Positions 43,722-54,735 of a DNA stretch of 64,000 nt are shown here, piece by piece. Source of the stretch: Macrothele yani (Eukaryota; Arthropoda; Arachnida; Araneae; Macrothelidae); NCBI GenBank assembly GCA_039090855.1, contig CM076997.1, forward strand, positions 167,740,709-167,804,708. The letters are read 5' to 3'. Under the pieces are notes generated by a model. The model did no database searches. It was not told the DNA's origin and saw nothing but the letters and a program-made list of their open reading frames with translations. Numbering within the stretch: the stretch's first letter is position 1; every line of letters starts with the position of its first letter. The position numbers and the translations under genes were made by a program.

Positions 43722-45146
43722 CACTGACGGAAAAAAACCCGACACCACGAAAAAATAGTTGTAGAGGAATGAAATGGCAGCAATACATTTGTATAGGTAA
43801 CATATTTAATCGATTAATGTTTCAAGATCACAGCTTATTGTAAGCGCGAGAAGAGCAATTTTAAATGTGAAATGCTGGTACATTAATAACCGGTGTAACC
43901 GCCGGAATGTTGAATGCAAGCACGCAAACGTTCATGCATTGTGTCGTACAGGTGCTGGATGTCAGTTTGTGGGATGGAGTTCCATGCCTGTTGCACTTAG
44001 TCGGTCAATACAGGGACGGTTAATGCTGGTTGGGGGTAACGCTGGAGTTTTCGTCCAATGATGTCCCATACGTGCTCGATTGGTGAAAGATCTGGTGATC
44101 TAGCAGGCCACGGCAACATGTCGACACTGTTGACCATGTTGGGTTACAACAGCGGTATGCGGGCGAGCGTTATCCTGTTGGAAAACACCCCCTGGAATGC
44201 TGTTCATGAATGGCAGAACAACAGGTTTAATAACCAGACCAACGTACAACTGTTCCGTAAGGGTGCGTGGGATAACCACGAGAGTGCTCCTGCTGTCATA
44301 GGAAATTGCTCCATAGACCATAACTCCAGGTGTAGGTCCAGTGTGTCTCGGCTGCAGACAGGTTGGTTGCAGGCGTTCACCTGGCCTCCTTCTAACCAAC
44401 ACACGGTCATCACTGGCACCCAGGCAGAACCGGCTTTCATCAGAAAACCCAACAGATCTGCACTCCGTCCTCCAATGAGCTCTAGCTTGACACCACTGAC
44501 GTCGCAAAGGGCAGTGGTTTAGAGTAAGTGGAATACACGCTACAGGGCGTCTGGCTCAGAGCTGTCCTTCAAGTAACCGATTTGTAACAGTTCGTTGTGT
44601 CACTGTGGTGGCAACTGCAGCTCGAATTGCTGCCGCAAACGCGGTACGATGCGTCACGGCCATACGCCGTACACGGCGGTCTTCCCTCTCAGTAGTGCCC
44701 CGTGGCCGGCCAAAACCCAGTCTTCTTGAGGCAGTACCTTCCCTTGACCACCGCTGCCAACAATCATGCACAGTGGCTACATTCCTGCTAAGTCGTTCTG
44801 CAATATTGCGGAAAGAAAATCCACCTTCTCGTAGCCCTATTACACGACCTCGTTCAAACTCCGTGAGCTGTTGATAATGGCTTCTTCGTCTTCTTAAAGA
44901 CATTCTTGACTAACATCAACACCCTACGTCGAATCTCAACGATAACTAACGCTCACGAACGTTACAGCGCGTATTTACAGCAAACCTTCTGTGCATGTTC
45001 CGAGGGGCGCTACTAGCGCCACACGTATGCGCCGAGCGCGAAATTTGCATAGACGTCATCTTACAGATGTACTGTCACCGCCTACCAACTGTCGTTTATC
45101 TAACGCAACACCTTCTCGGTGTTAAGATTTTTTTTTTCCGTCAGAG
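43722..45146 (-). mobile_element. Tc1-G: best-preserved Tc1-like transposon of the window
   Basis: 1425 bp, flanked on both sides by TA, with ends CACTGACGGAAAAAAA and TTTTTTTTCCGTCAGAG in inverted orientation. It is inserted into the modular repeat: the sequence on each side (TTTAATA before, TAATCAAAATTGGGAC after) reads continuously with the uninterrupted copy (TTTAATATCATCGAAATG) near 43133. Confidence 0.9.
44045..44903 (-). pseudogene. Tc1-G transposase, nearly complete with two or three breaks
   Basis: 44556-44903 encodes the paired HTH: LTEFERGRVIGLREGGFSFR, NIAERLSRNVATVHDCWQRW, then a GRPRGTTEREDRR hook. After a stop, 44100-44507 encodes the catalytic core: first block SVGFSDESRFCLGASDDRVL, then VMVYGAISY, then the second block GGVFQQDNARPHTAVVTQHG. 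In a shifted frame below 44115 follow LPWPARSPDLSPIEHVWDII (with the third E) and TVPVLTD with a stop. All three catalytic residues (D, D, E) are therefore present, unlike in the other copies; only frameshifts and a stop break it. This suggests a comparatively young insertion. Confidence 0.85.
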
Positions 45147-45392
45147 TATAATCAAAATTGGGACAAAGCTCAAAGCACAGGAGAGAGATTAATTCCACAG
45201 CCATTATCTTCATTACTTTATTAATAACTTGAATAAAAATGTTTCTATTGCGACAAAACTTTAGAATGTTGTTCCGGAGGTATACTTAACAAATCGATAG
45301 TCAGGGTACCGGGGAGGGTTTGTCTGCGCGCGATTTCTGGTATGTTGGAAAGCGTATCATTATCAATGCATTGCATGATGTTACTAACTTGT

Positions 45393-45910
45393 TTCTTTCT
45401 TTATTATTATTTTTTCTTTTTTCTTTTCCTTAGCGTTCCTTCCAGCTTGATATTTCTAATGGGAAGTTTGAGGCAAACACAACATTTCTAATGGAAGTTT
45501 GAGTCTGACACAACTTTCCTAACAGCCTCTATAACATGAATTTATTTTAAATTGTTATACTGCGTTTCATTCAGTATTCTACCTTTTACAGAGAGCTTTG
45601 CATGTGTTTTCCTTGTGCTGAAGCTTTGTGCAATTATTCTCCTGTTATACCAAAGCAACGGACTAGCAATGTTAAACCAGGCCTAACCTCCGAACAACGG
45701 TCACTTATTGTTACTTGTTGGTAAGTGCCGTTTTCCGGCCAGAACAGCAAACCGTTATTCGTAGGTTTCACCGTACTACTGCTGTTGAAATAACATAGTA
45801 GTACAGCGAAAGTAGTATAGTAAAAGAACTTCGGCTGTTGAAAGAACATGCACTATTGTTTGTGAAAATTGCAGCACCAAGTGAGAATTGTGCTATTCAA
45901 ATGAAATATA
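45393..45910. other. Spacer between modular repeat and Tc1-H
   Basis: T-rich start (45400-45430), then ACACAACATTTCTAATGG and ACACAACTTTCCTAAC in near-repeat. No gene recognised. Confidence 0.4.
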
Positions 45911-47119
45911 CATTGAAGAGCAATTGAATTAGAGACAGCTGGCGTTATGCAAATGCAGCGATGTGGGCGGCCCTGTAAACGGAAACGACATGACGTATGC
46001 AGCGATCCGACAATATAAGGAGTGATGCGACGGGAATCAGTAAGAGTCGGACGCAGTATGGGTAAGACAAAGGATCTCAGCGCATTTTATCGTGGGAAAA
46101 TTGTCGGGGCTCGACGAATGGGTCTCTCCATCTCGGAAGTCATACAGGCACTGAGATGTTCACGTGCCACTGTGTCACGGGTGCACGGTGAGTACATCGA
46201 ATCCGGTAAAACCATCCCTGCAAGGGCCAACTGCCGTGGACAACAGCGTATGGATGAGCGGGGTCATCGTCGGCTGGCTCACATTGTAACAGCGAGTAGA
46301 CGGGCCACAGTGCAAGAAATTACTTGGCAATTTAACGCTGGTGCACAAAAACGTGTTAGCAGCCACACCATCCAGAACCATCTCCTCGCTATGGGGTACA
46401 GAAGCCATCGTCCCACGAGGGCACCGCTGCTGACCGCGCACCACAGGGTGCAAAGATTAGCATGGGTGCAGGAACATCGCCACTGGACCCTAGACGCGTG
46501 ACAAATGTTGCCTGGACTGATGAGTCTGGTTTCACGTTGGTACATGCGAATGGCAGGATACGAGTACAGCGCAAACCACATGAAGCGATGGATCCTTCTT
46601 GCCAGCAGGGTACTCTTCAAGCTGGTGGGGTGGCATTCTTGTCTGGGGACTGTTTACGTGGACTGAAATGGGACATCTGGTACGTGTGATATCGTCCCTC
46701 ACAGGTCAAACTTACCGGGATATCCTGGACAACTATTTGCTCCCGTTTGTGTGTCTTCAACATCCCACTGGGGACCTCATCCTGGAACAAGACAAGGCAG
46801 CTCCCGAATTGTATCCGAATGGTTCGATGAACACTCCTCCAACATGACCTCGCTCCTTTGGATAGCTAGGTCACCTGACCTCAATCTCATCGAGCACATC
46901 TGGCATGCCATCGAGAGAGATGTTCAAGGCTCTGACCCCCCTCCATCAAATCTTCGTGAACTGTGGGAGCTTTTTCAGGGATCGTGGATCCGTATGGCTT
47001 CCCAAGGCTTCCCGGTGTCTTGTCGAACCCATGCTGAGACGAATCGTCGCCGTCATCAGGCCGAAAGGTGGTGCTACACGTTACTAGACAGATATCTCTA
47101 ATTCAATTGCTCTTCAGTG
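45911..47119 (+). mobile_element. Tc1-H: Tc1-like transposon with intact ends
   Basis: 1209 bp between TA dinucleotides (45909-45910 and 47120-47121). The ends CATTGAAGAGCAATTGAATT and AATTCAATTGCTCTTCAGTG are inverted over about 25 bp with one mismatch or so. Plus-strand transposase inside. Confidence 0.9.
46058..47101 (+). pseudogene. Tc1-H transposase, broken
   Basis: I choose the ATG at 46058 (MGKTKDLSAFYRGKIVGARR) over the upstream in-frame ATG at 46022 because it matches the Tc1 N-terminus. The first HTH (LSISEVIQALRCSRATVSRV) and second (ATVQEITWQFNAGAQKRVS, then HTIQNHLLAMGYRSHRP) are intact up to a stop at 46501. The first catalytic block NVAWTDESGFTLVHANGRIR follows in a shifted frame (D kept), the second reads LILEQDKAAPELYPN (D kept, context changed), and the third is SPDLNLIEHIWHAIERDV (E kept). 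At least two frameshifts. Confidence 0.85.
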
Positions 47120-47144
47120 TATATATCGCAGATTCCGCATGTTA

Positions 47145-48115
47145 CGGGATATAACTGATTACATTTGTAGAGCTCTTCAAGATTTTTTCGTTTCGAAACT
47201 CAGTATCGTGTGAAGCCCCCTTGAGCAACAATAACAATCTCTACACCGCGTGGCGTTGAACGGAAGAGGCGTTCTTTATCGTCCTAAGGAAATAGCCTGC
47301 CAGGCTGCTTCAATTCGCGACAAGAGTTCATTTTTGGTGCCTGGTGCAGGCGCCATGTCTCAGTCATGCCCGATCGGGAACATATCCGGCGATCGTGCAG
47401 GCCAGGGAAGAAGCTGCATACGCAGTGCTTCGAAGAGGTCATGGATATTCCGAACCACATGTGGCCGAACATTGTCGTGCTGGAATATAGCTCCAGGACA
47501 ATGCTGAAAGTAGAATATCACCTTTGCCTCTAAAACAACGTAGATATATCGCTGGAAGTAAAGGGTCCCCTCAATTCGTATCAAGCGACATTGGAAATTG
47601 AACCCAATGGCAGTCCAATCTATGGTGCTTCGCATTCGTCGGTATGACGCTGCTAAATCCCCCTGCAAGGCGCCGTTCACCACGATGTCTTCGAATAGGT
47701 GTGCAATCCTCATGGTGCATCAAGTTGATTCGTGACTCATAGAAAACACGAGCTGTTGACAATCAACGCACCAATGTCTGTGTTCGAGAACCCATTGCTA
47801 CCTGAGGCGTCTGTGGTTGAGGGTGAAAGGAATGCGTAGCAATGGGCTGCTAGGGACCAATCCTCTGTGAAGCAGACGACGTCGAACTATGCTGGAGGAC
47901 AAAGGCTGACATGTTACAGCGGTCCCATGCTGAGGTAACACAGTGGATGTAGTTGTGAGATTGGTCATTGTCATGCGGTAAACATGTTTGTCATTCCGTG
48001 CACTCGTACGTTTCGTCGCGTAGAATTTGCGCTTTCGCGGTAGGATAATTTAGCTTCTCTCACCCCAACAATCCTTCATCGCTCAAAGTCCGTCAAGTGT
48101 TCACAATGCGATATT
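47145..48115 (-). pseudogene. Tc1-I: broken Tc1-like transposase
   Basis: Minus strand, starting about 25 bp beyond Tc1-H. Near 48010-48105 the N-terminus EHLTDFERxRIVGVREAKLS is readable. 47571-47762 contains a piece with VFYESRINLMHHEDCTPIRR, the first catalytic block with D lost. 47360-47713 reads PGAIFQHDNVRPHVVRNIHD (second D kept) and LLPWPARSPDMFPIGHD, where the third catalytic E is replaced by G (PIEH to PIGH). Several frameshifts; termini were not resolved. Confidence 0.75.
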
Positions 48116-49095
48116 TTTCAGCAACGGGGCATAGTGAGACACAAGAAGTACCCTTACGGCTCAAATTTGACTCTTCACTATTTGCAAAATCTCGTTTGTG
48201 CCCATTCATGTCCAAGACCGGACCGTCTATGTCCAAGACCGGACCGTCTAGGAGCGCTGCTCCAAAACTACACGAGCATTTTCACTGGTATTTTAATAAT
48301 TTTCATGCCCCAACCTGTTGTACATATCCTGCATGTTTCAACCTAATACCAGTAGTCCTTCATGGTGTTGCAATTTGCACATGCAGTAGACTATATTAAA
48401 GAGCTACATAAAAACGTGGCTTTCCCACTTGACATCATTGATGCGACTGTCGGGTGAAGCGGTGGTAATACGCCGAGATATAAAGCTGAAGTACAACAGT
48501 AGAAAATAAGTGATAAACCAAATGCATTAGAGAGAAAAAGTCATTTTGACATGAAACACTTCAGCAGCCTCCAGGCAATTCGGGAATTCCTATTCAGTAC
48601 CAGGCATTACTGCTAATCGATATGAGTTTGGAGCAAAGCTGTTTAGAAACATATAGACAAGTATTTTATTAAATAATTTCCATTTGTGGAACTATGAAGG
48701 GAGTGCAAGTAAGTTAAGAGTAATCGCTTTAATTTCGAAGTCCAAATTGCTGTCTCCGAGAGAAGATCAGGAAAGGAAAATATATTCAACTTTCTGTATC
48801 GATTATGTTTTCAAATATAGCCAGGGGTAAAGAATAAATAGTTAAAATGGAAAGACTATTAGTATTTTGGTCCCACAAAAATGTGATGCCCCAAACACTG
48901 TTATGCCTAATCGGATTGTCACAAATAATTAATTCATTATCCTTTTGATATTCAGCACATCATTTATGGTTAAGCGTTTGAATTCTATTTTGGTATAATG
49001 TCCGCCATCTGAACAACAGAAGATATTTCAGACAAAACTTATCAGGTGTGGTGTAAAATCATTTCTTGGGAAAAAGAGTTTCAACTTTTTTTCTC
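48116..49095. other. AT-rich region, nothing identified
   Basis: TGTCCAAGACCGGACCGTCTA is directly repeated once at 48209-48251. A 100-codon plus frame at 48097-48399 covers this and shows no family resemblance. Confidence 0.4.
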
Positions 49096-49265
49096 ATAAT
49101 TTAATTACTACCGTGAGCAATGCTAAAGGTTTACAACAATTTCCCGTCCCAGATTTTGGGTCAGTGGACGCCGGGAAGGGACAGATACAACGGACTAACA
49201 CACTTCCCCTGCCTCATCGGGGATTCCAACTCTGGCCCAGCCCAAACTACTGGTCAAAAAATAGC
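49096..49265 (-). mobile_element. A-family SINE, truncated
   Basis: Reverse-oriented: CTACCGTGAGCAATGCTAAA, then TCCCGTCCCAGATTTTGGGT, then CGGGAAGGGACAGA and GCCTCATCGGGGATTCCAAC (degraded box B). The end near the tRNA head is diverged. Confidence 0.55.
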
Positions 49266-49500
49266 CCGTCAGACCACTCGACAAAATTTTGCATACATAA
49301 TATTTTTGTTTTAGTTAGAAGTATGACAGAAGTATATGTGACAGTTGTACTCTTTTATTAGCAGCGACTTCTGAAAACACTAGAAAGAGAAACATTTCTT
49401 TTTAGTGCAGAATAATTTTTTGCAGGTGTTCTAGTATTTGGGTAACCATTCTTCAAAAATAAACGCTCCAACGTAAGGTAAATGTGTTGTATTTTCTTGC

Positions 49501-49558
49501 CATTATATAATGTTCAAGCCGCCCTGGTATAGCAAGGCGGCTTGAAGATTATATAATG
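49501..49558. repeat. 58-bp palindrome at a SINE 5' end
   Basis: Arms 49501-49523 and 49536-49558 (23 bp each) are reverse complements with one mismatch, around CTGGTATAGCAA. The arm parts GCCGCC and GGCGGC resemble the first bases of the A-family head (GGCGGC), and the A-family body continues immediately downstream. Confidence 0.8.
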
Positions 49559-49738
49559 TCTACGCGCTGGCTTACGACCATTACTCCGACATCGGTCCGG
49601 GTTCAGATCCTGGTGAGGTATGGATTTTTTGTTTGTCTTATCGCACTGGCTCTCTTCCTTCTTTGGAATCAGTTACCCTAAATTAGGGACTGGGGACTGC
49701 CTATAACCGATCGAGTATCTCACGGTGGTCGATAAATT
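49559..49738 (+). mobile_element. tRNA-derived SINE, family A
   Basis: CTACGCGCTGGCTTACGACC, then a box B-like CCGGGTTCAGATCC, then TGTTTGTCTTATCGCACTGG, CTAAATTAGGGACTGGGGAC and GAGTATCTCACGGTGGTCGA before an A/C-rich end. The normal head is replaced by the palindrome at 49501-49558. Confidence 0.75.
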
Positions 49739-52500
49739 TTCCCCCTCCCTACCCCCAAAACACCCTCCCTACCCAAAAAATATTCCATTCAATATTCAAA
49801 AGCAGTTATTTCTAACATTTGAAAATTTACTGAAAATCTTGAGGCGATTGAGATGTCGTGCTTGCAGGAAGTCAAAATATTTTTTACGTATTTCTCTTTT
49901 TTGGTGCACTTGAAAATTTTTATTTCATACTTTCAAGAAGAGGTGATTTTATCTGATTATGTGTATCTTCTAAGGAAACTCAGCACAATAGCAAATATAA
50001 ATATGCCTCCATATTGACAGAAAAATGGACGAAAGAATGGAAAGAAGATCAAATGCATAAATGTCCCTTTTTGCGCATGTCAAATTGAAAAAAAAACTGA
50101 TTGACTTCCGTACGTTTTTCCACCAAGATGCTTCTCCATGAAATAAAATTAATATTGATTTGCGAAAGTGCAATAAATATTGACGTCAGAGTAAAGCGCG
50201 GTACAGTGCGAGTATGAAGTCTATCAGATCTTTCCCTTTCGTGGCGATTTATTTGTTCATTTCCTTGGGACATCACTTCAAATAACAACTGTATTTTCGC
50301 TTCGCTGTGTCCTCATATACATTTCCTTCTTTCGCATTCTTTTAATGGCACTATAACTTTCCCGTTCCCTATTTCACCGATTCCTCGTAAGTATTCTTTC
50401 GTAGAACGACATTTCTTATCGGGGTCAATAGATCGTGGCGTAAACCCTCGCATGGCAAACTGGGAAGAAAGGAAAAAACGATTTCCATATTTCAAGAACT
50501 CCATTGTCAACGACAGACAGTGAGAAGAAGTGTAAGATTCAGGGATAGTAAGAGGCAGCGCACTTGGATCGAAAGTATGTACCTTTTCAGATTCTACTGA
50601 GCATCTCTCCCTCCTTTTTTCCACGTGTACCTTCTGGCTCAGAAATGACAGCTTTATCTCTCAGGGAAGGGTGAAGATGCAGTTCGGTGGAGCAAGTAAA
50701 TTCTCTTCAGCTTCAAAAATTTTATTTTACCATTTTCTACATTTTTTCCCCTTTACTTTTCTTCATGTGTCTGTTCGACCAGGTGTGGAAAAATGCATTT
50801 TCAAAGTTTCTAACTTTTATGCGCTAACTCCATCACGTGACTCGTCCGTCGGAACTGGTGTTCTTCCATGATACGAGGAATAAAAATGGCGCTGGATATG
50901 AGTTGCGCCTTATGTCACAAGAACGATATCAAAGTGATAGAACGTATGCTTTAGTACTTGCTCTCCTGACAGATTGCGATTACTGTGTAAGATAGCATAC
51001 GACAAACAGCAGACGTTAGTGAATGGAAATCCAACGTCACACTAAAGCAGATCAGATGATTGCCCAACATTAAAGAATTCAATTACTCGTTTCTGATTTT
51101 GATACCTCGATACACTGAAACTTTGGTTTTAACGTTTATAAATCTATTCCAGATAGCATCTGTCACATAAAAATTGGAAGTAGCAGATGGCACGGACGTG
51201 CGCATGAAAGAAAGGTGCATTATTGAACTTTCTTTTCGATTTGCACTAAACACTTTTCCTTGGTGTATGTGTACGTACATCCGTACGTTTCTGGACACAA
51301 TTTCAGTGAATCCTTAGTGTAGATGAATAGAATGCCGAATGATTATCCAGAGTTGAAACCAGGTAACAAAGACAGTGTAGGACAAATTGAGCAAAATGTT
51401 CAAACGTAACCAAACAGATCGACGTATCACTGCTTGTGACTTGAGTGCTCCTGCTAAGATTGGCAAATATTCTGAACGTTCAACCTTCTGTATCAATTTA
51501 TTTAGCCCCCTGAAGTTGCAATCTCGTATGGAATTAATTTATGTTCATTTTTGCTTTTCAAACAAAAAACTATGAAATTATATTTTTATGGCTATGTGAT
51601 TTTTTATTAATTTAAATATTTTCTTCTTTAGGAAAATAATTTCAAAAAAAATCCATGAAAGATCAAATTGAGCATGAACTTTTATTGAAAACAATATCAC
51701 GAGATATCCATAATCAGTGCTATGTAAAAACGCTCTTTCCCAAAAAAATTGTTTAAGAGTCGAAAGTACTTTTCTCGAAATAACTAATGATGCATATAAC
51801 TCATATGTATCTTACCGTATGTGACCCACTGAGCGAAAGCTACAGTCTTATCTTATGAAAAGTCCCACAAAGCTTCACTGAAGAAAATATACAAAGACCA
51901 ATGGTTTTGAAAAGAAGATTGTGTGTTAACTGTCACCAACTGTTTGATGACAATATACTATCAAGAATTTGGAATAGTGTTTTTAAACGTCTCACGGATC
52001 GACATACTGAAAGCACCATACATCAACATTATAAGGCCTGACAATATACAGTATGTGCCTTTGATAGTCTGAAGAAATCACCAGATTGCGAGAGGCAGCG
52101 ATACTATAAATTACACAAGACCCGAACCTAGAACCTAATATCGGTATGAAGAAATAGCTTCAAGAAATGCAAGCCTTCACCTATTACGGATGCAACAAAA
52201 ACATGTCACATTTTGAACGCTTATATCTTCGGAATTGATAATCGTAGAGTAATAAATAATAATTCATCATATACTTTATAGTCCCATTTATAAAAAAATA
52301 AGCTTCAACCTCTACCCCTTAACACTTCGATAAAGTAGGGTTAGAAAGTTGAGCTAAATTTAATGTGATTTTGTTTGGACGCACGCCATTTTAAGGTTGG
52401 CAACCAGTGTATAGGTAATAATAGCGATGACCTCAGCCCCGCATTACGTAGCTGACGTCATCGCTAAAGGACGTATGTGCTAAACCAAAATAAAATGGAT
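49739..52500. other. AT-rich region, no gene found
   Basis: Short frames on both strands (for example 50313-50624 minus, 103 codons) have no family resemblance. CA-rich runs follow the SINE (49740-49790). No repeats of note were recognised to about 52500. Confidence 0.35.
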
Positions 52501-52539
52501 TTAAAATGTGTTTGTTTTAGATAAAAAAATTGGTGAAGA

Positions 52540-53060
52540 AAATATAGAAATGCCGCGAAAATCCAGAGAAAATTACTGCATATAAGAACCGACAAAATTT
52601 GAAGAAACAGCTAGAGGAGAAAGAGAGGAATCCCAAAAGGACCGCTAAGTCATCAACCGAAAGGTCACGGGAATTTAGTGAGCATCAAAAGTCCGCCGCC
52701 AGGATGCGTTTCACCTGAGGTCGACTCAAGAGCCACAACCGTCCACTTCAACTTCACAAATTGAGCCTCAAAAGCAAGAACAGATGGAGATTAATGTTAT
52801 TGACCCAAATTTTAAAATTTTTACACCGAGCATGGAATACCAATGTACATCGCCAGTCTTCACGATTTCGATGAATAATGAATGTATTACATCTCAAACG
52901 CTTACACCGCCGATGCATTCTGAATCTAGACAAGAACAAGAGCAACAAAAAGGATATATTATGATCGAGACGTATGGCCAAATTTATGATCAAGCAACTA
53001 AAGGAGTTTGAAAACTTGTTTCTGAAGAACGATATCTTCAGAAACAATTTAAGCAATAAC
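52540..53060 (+). pseudogene. Remains of an unnamed repetitive arthropod gene (basic motif plus STSTS)
   Basis: Plus-strand pieces: MPRKSRE, then NPKRTAKSSTERSREFSEHQ (a basic, arginine-rich T.AERSREY.-type stretch), and in another frame EPQPSTSTSQIEPQ leading into 52784-53011 (MEINVIDPNFKIFTPSMEYQ...). Basic AER.REYR stretches followed by serine/threonine-rich linkers occur in many copies in arthropod genomes in proteins of unknown role. Stops and a frameshift break this copy. The family link is from memory of motif style only. Confidence 0.35.
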
Positions 53061-53159
53061 TACTGACAACGATGATACTACGTCTTCTACTTCTACTAAC
53101 ATTAATTTATAATTAGTAAAGTTACTACGAATTCTATCTTAGGGTGGGCCAAAAAATAC

Positions 53160-53640
53160 TTTTTTTTCGAAATCGATCTTGGTATAGCGCGGAGAAGTTG
53201 TATAATGCGTCAGTTAGAACCCACAAAAAAGTTAATAAATTTTGCTCAATATCTAGCCGCGCCCCTTCGGCATTGAAAAAGTAAAAAAAAAAGACGAAAA
53301 ATCGACTTTGAAACCTTTTTCGGGAAATTTCTGTTCGAACATTATATTTCGAAACCGATTTTGGCCTAGCGCGGAAAAGTTTCTTAATGAATCAGTTAGA
53401 ACCCCCCAAAATTCATCAATTTTGCTCAATATCTAGCCGCGCCCCTCTAGCATTGAAAAAAGTAAAAAAAAAGACGAAATATCCACTTTGAAGCCTTTTT
53501 CGGGAAATTTCTTTTCGAAAATTATTTTTCGAAATAGGTATTGGTATATCGCTGAAAAGATGCTTAATGGGTCAGTCGGAATCACCAAAAAATGTCGTCA
53601 ATTCTGCTCAATATCTAACCACGCCCCTTTTGCATTCAAA
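53160..53640 (+). repeat. 182-bp tandem repeat, about 2.6 copies
   Basis: CGAAATCGATCTTGGTATAG (53167), CGAAACCGATTTTGGCCTAG (53349) and CGAAATAGGTATTGGTATAT (53531) mark successive units 182 bp apart. Each is followed by AATTTTGCTCAATATCTAGC, CGCGCCCCT and GCATTGAAAAA, and by an A-rich GACGAAA and CTTTTTCGGGAAATTTC. Confidence 0.85.
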
Positions 53641-53644
53641 ATAT

Positions 53645-54735
53645 ACAGGATGTATAGGAAAGTCCCTTTAGCCCGGAATAACTTGCAAACGGAAAGATGT
53701 GCAGTTATGCAAGTGAGATAACGATATAGTAAAGCGACTACTGGCGATAGAATGCAACCGATAGCAGCGCCCTTGGTGGCGAAATGCGAACGTTAGCCAT
53801 TGCAATCGAAAACGAAAAGAGATAGAGTAAAATCACCAATTACAAAGTTGTAGAACATCCATTAATTAGTACAAAACGACATTTGCTTCACACGGAAAAG
53901 ATAAATTGTCGCCTGAATACCCTAAAATGTCCGAAATCGATGCGCGACATTTTGTGTGAACGTTTGAAGGGAACAGGCATAGGTATGAGAAAATACACAC
54001 AATTTATTGCATAAATGTGTACTTATGTGAATACAGTTTGATGACTTCAGACAAAACAAAAACAAAAAGGCAAACTGTCGCACAGTGATAAAACGTTAAT
54101 GTCGAGTATGTTCGAAGAGCTCGCCATTGCCCACGATACATATTTGTGTTCGTGAAAGTAACTCTGCATGCACATTCCTCAGCATGGAAGGTTTCACACT
54201 ATTGCAAGCATCTGTAACACGATGCTGGCAATATATTCGCCATAAATAACAACCATCTCGCAATATTGGGAGTGAGTAAAGCTAGTCATTCTCACACAGC
54301 GTACGTAGACCTAAACTTCTGATCAGGGTGCATCCTGCTACTGGTTTTTATATCGTAGGTATAGTACAACGTCACAAATTGCATTTGCATACGGCTACAT
54401 TTGCGAAATGTGAACATGCAATTCGAATCGTCGCGCATCGATTTCGGACATTTTAGGGTATCCATGCGACAATTTATTTTATCCGTGTGAAACAAATGTC
54501 GTTTTGTACTAATTAATGGATGCTCTCTACAACTTTGTAAATGGAAAATTTGCTCTATCTTTTCTCGTTTTCGATTTGCAAAGGCTAACTTCCGCATTTC
54601 GCCACTAGGGGCGCTGCTATTGGTTGTATTAGATCTCGCGTAGGCGCTTTACAATACCGTTATCTCACTTGCATAACTGTACCTCTCCCGTTCGCAAGTT
54701 ATTCCAGGCTAAAGGGACTTTCCTATGAACCCTGT
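53645..54735. mobile_element. Fold-back element with arms of about 305 bp around a transposase scrap
   Basis: The left arm 53645-53949 and right arm 54430-54735 are inverted copies: CAGGATGTATAGGAAAGTCC at the start, GGACTTTCCTATGAACCCTG at the end, and TGTCCGAAATCGATGCGCGA/TCGCGCATCGATTTCGGACA at the inner edge. Divergence between arms is roughly 10-15%. The centre holds a minus-strand transposase C-terminal scrap (54090-54265). It is flanked by TATA-type sequence. I infer a deletion derivative of a mariner-superfamily element. Confidence 0.8.
54090..54265 (-). pseudogene. C-terminal fragment of a DUF4817-type transposase
   Basis: The minus strand reads RIYCQHRVTDACNSVKPSML, then RNVHAELLSRTQICIVGNGE and LFEH before the frame ends. 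In the DUF4817-type transposases this position carries a helix with R...AC..V.P.ML.NV followed by a C....GG.FEH ending. About 55 codons remain; the catalytic domain is absent. Confidence 0.6.

Larger units (their letters stand above)
42550..45392 (+). repeat. Two direct copies of a roughly 700-bp modular repeat
   Basis: Unit 1 is 42550-43276 and unit 2 is 43277-45392, the latter interrupted by Tc1-G. Each starts TTTTTACGCTTTCCAACCGT with a hairpin (ACGCTT, CAACC-GTA-GGTTG, AAGCGT) and then CTTTGTCCGTCTGTC. Each contains about four diverged modules of 130-170 bp with CATAACTTGCGTAAAAATG, TTCGATTGCGATGAAAT, GTAGTATGTGGT and GGGGTCAAAGGTCAGGACAT, and ends GGTATGTTGGAAAGCGTATC. The start (ACGCTTTCCAAC) and end (GTTGGAAAGCGT) of a unit are inverted repeats of each other. 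CGATTT.GATGAAATT-type modules are frequent in arthropod repeats of unknown class. Confidence 0.75.

Noticed and set aside
44058..44522. 154-codon plus-strand frame
   Set aside because: Antisense to the Tc1-G catalytic domain, which is well recognised on the minus strand.
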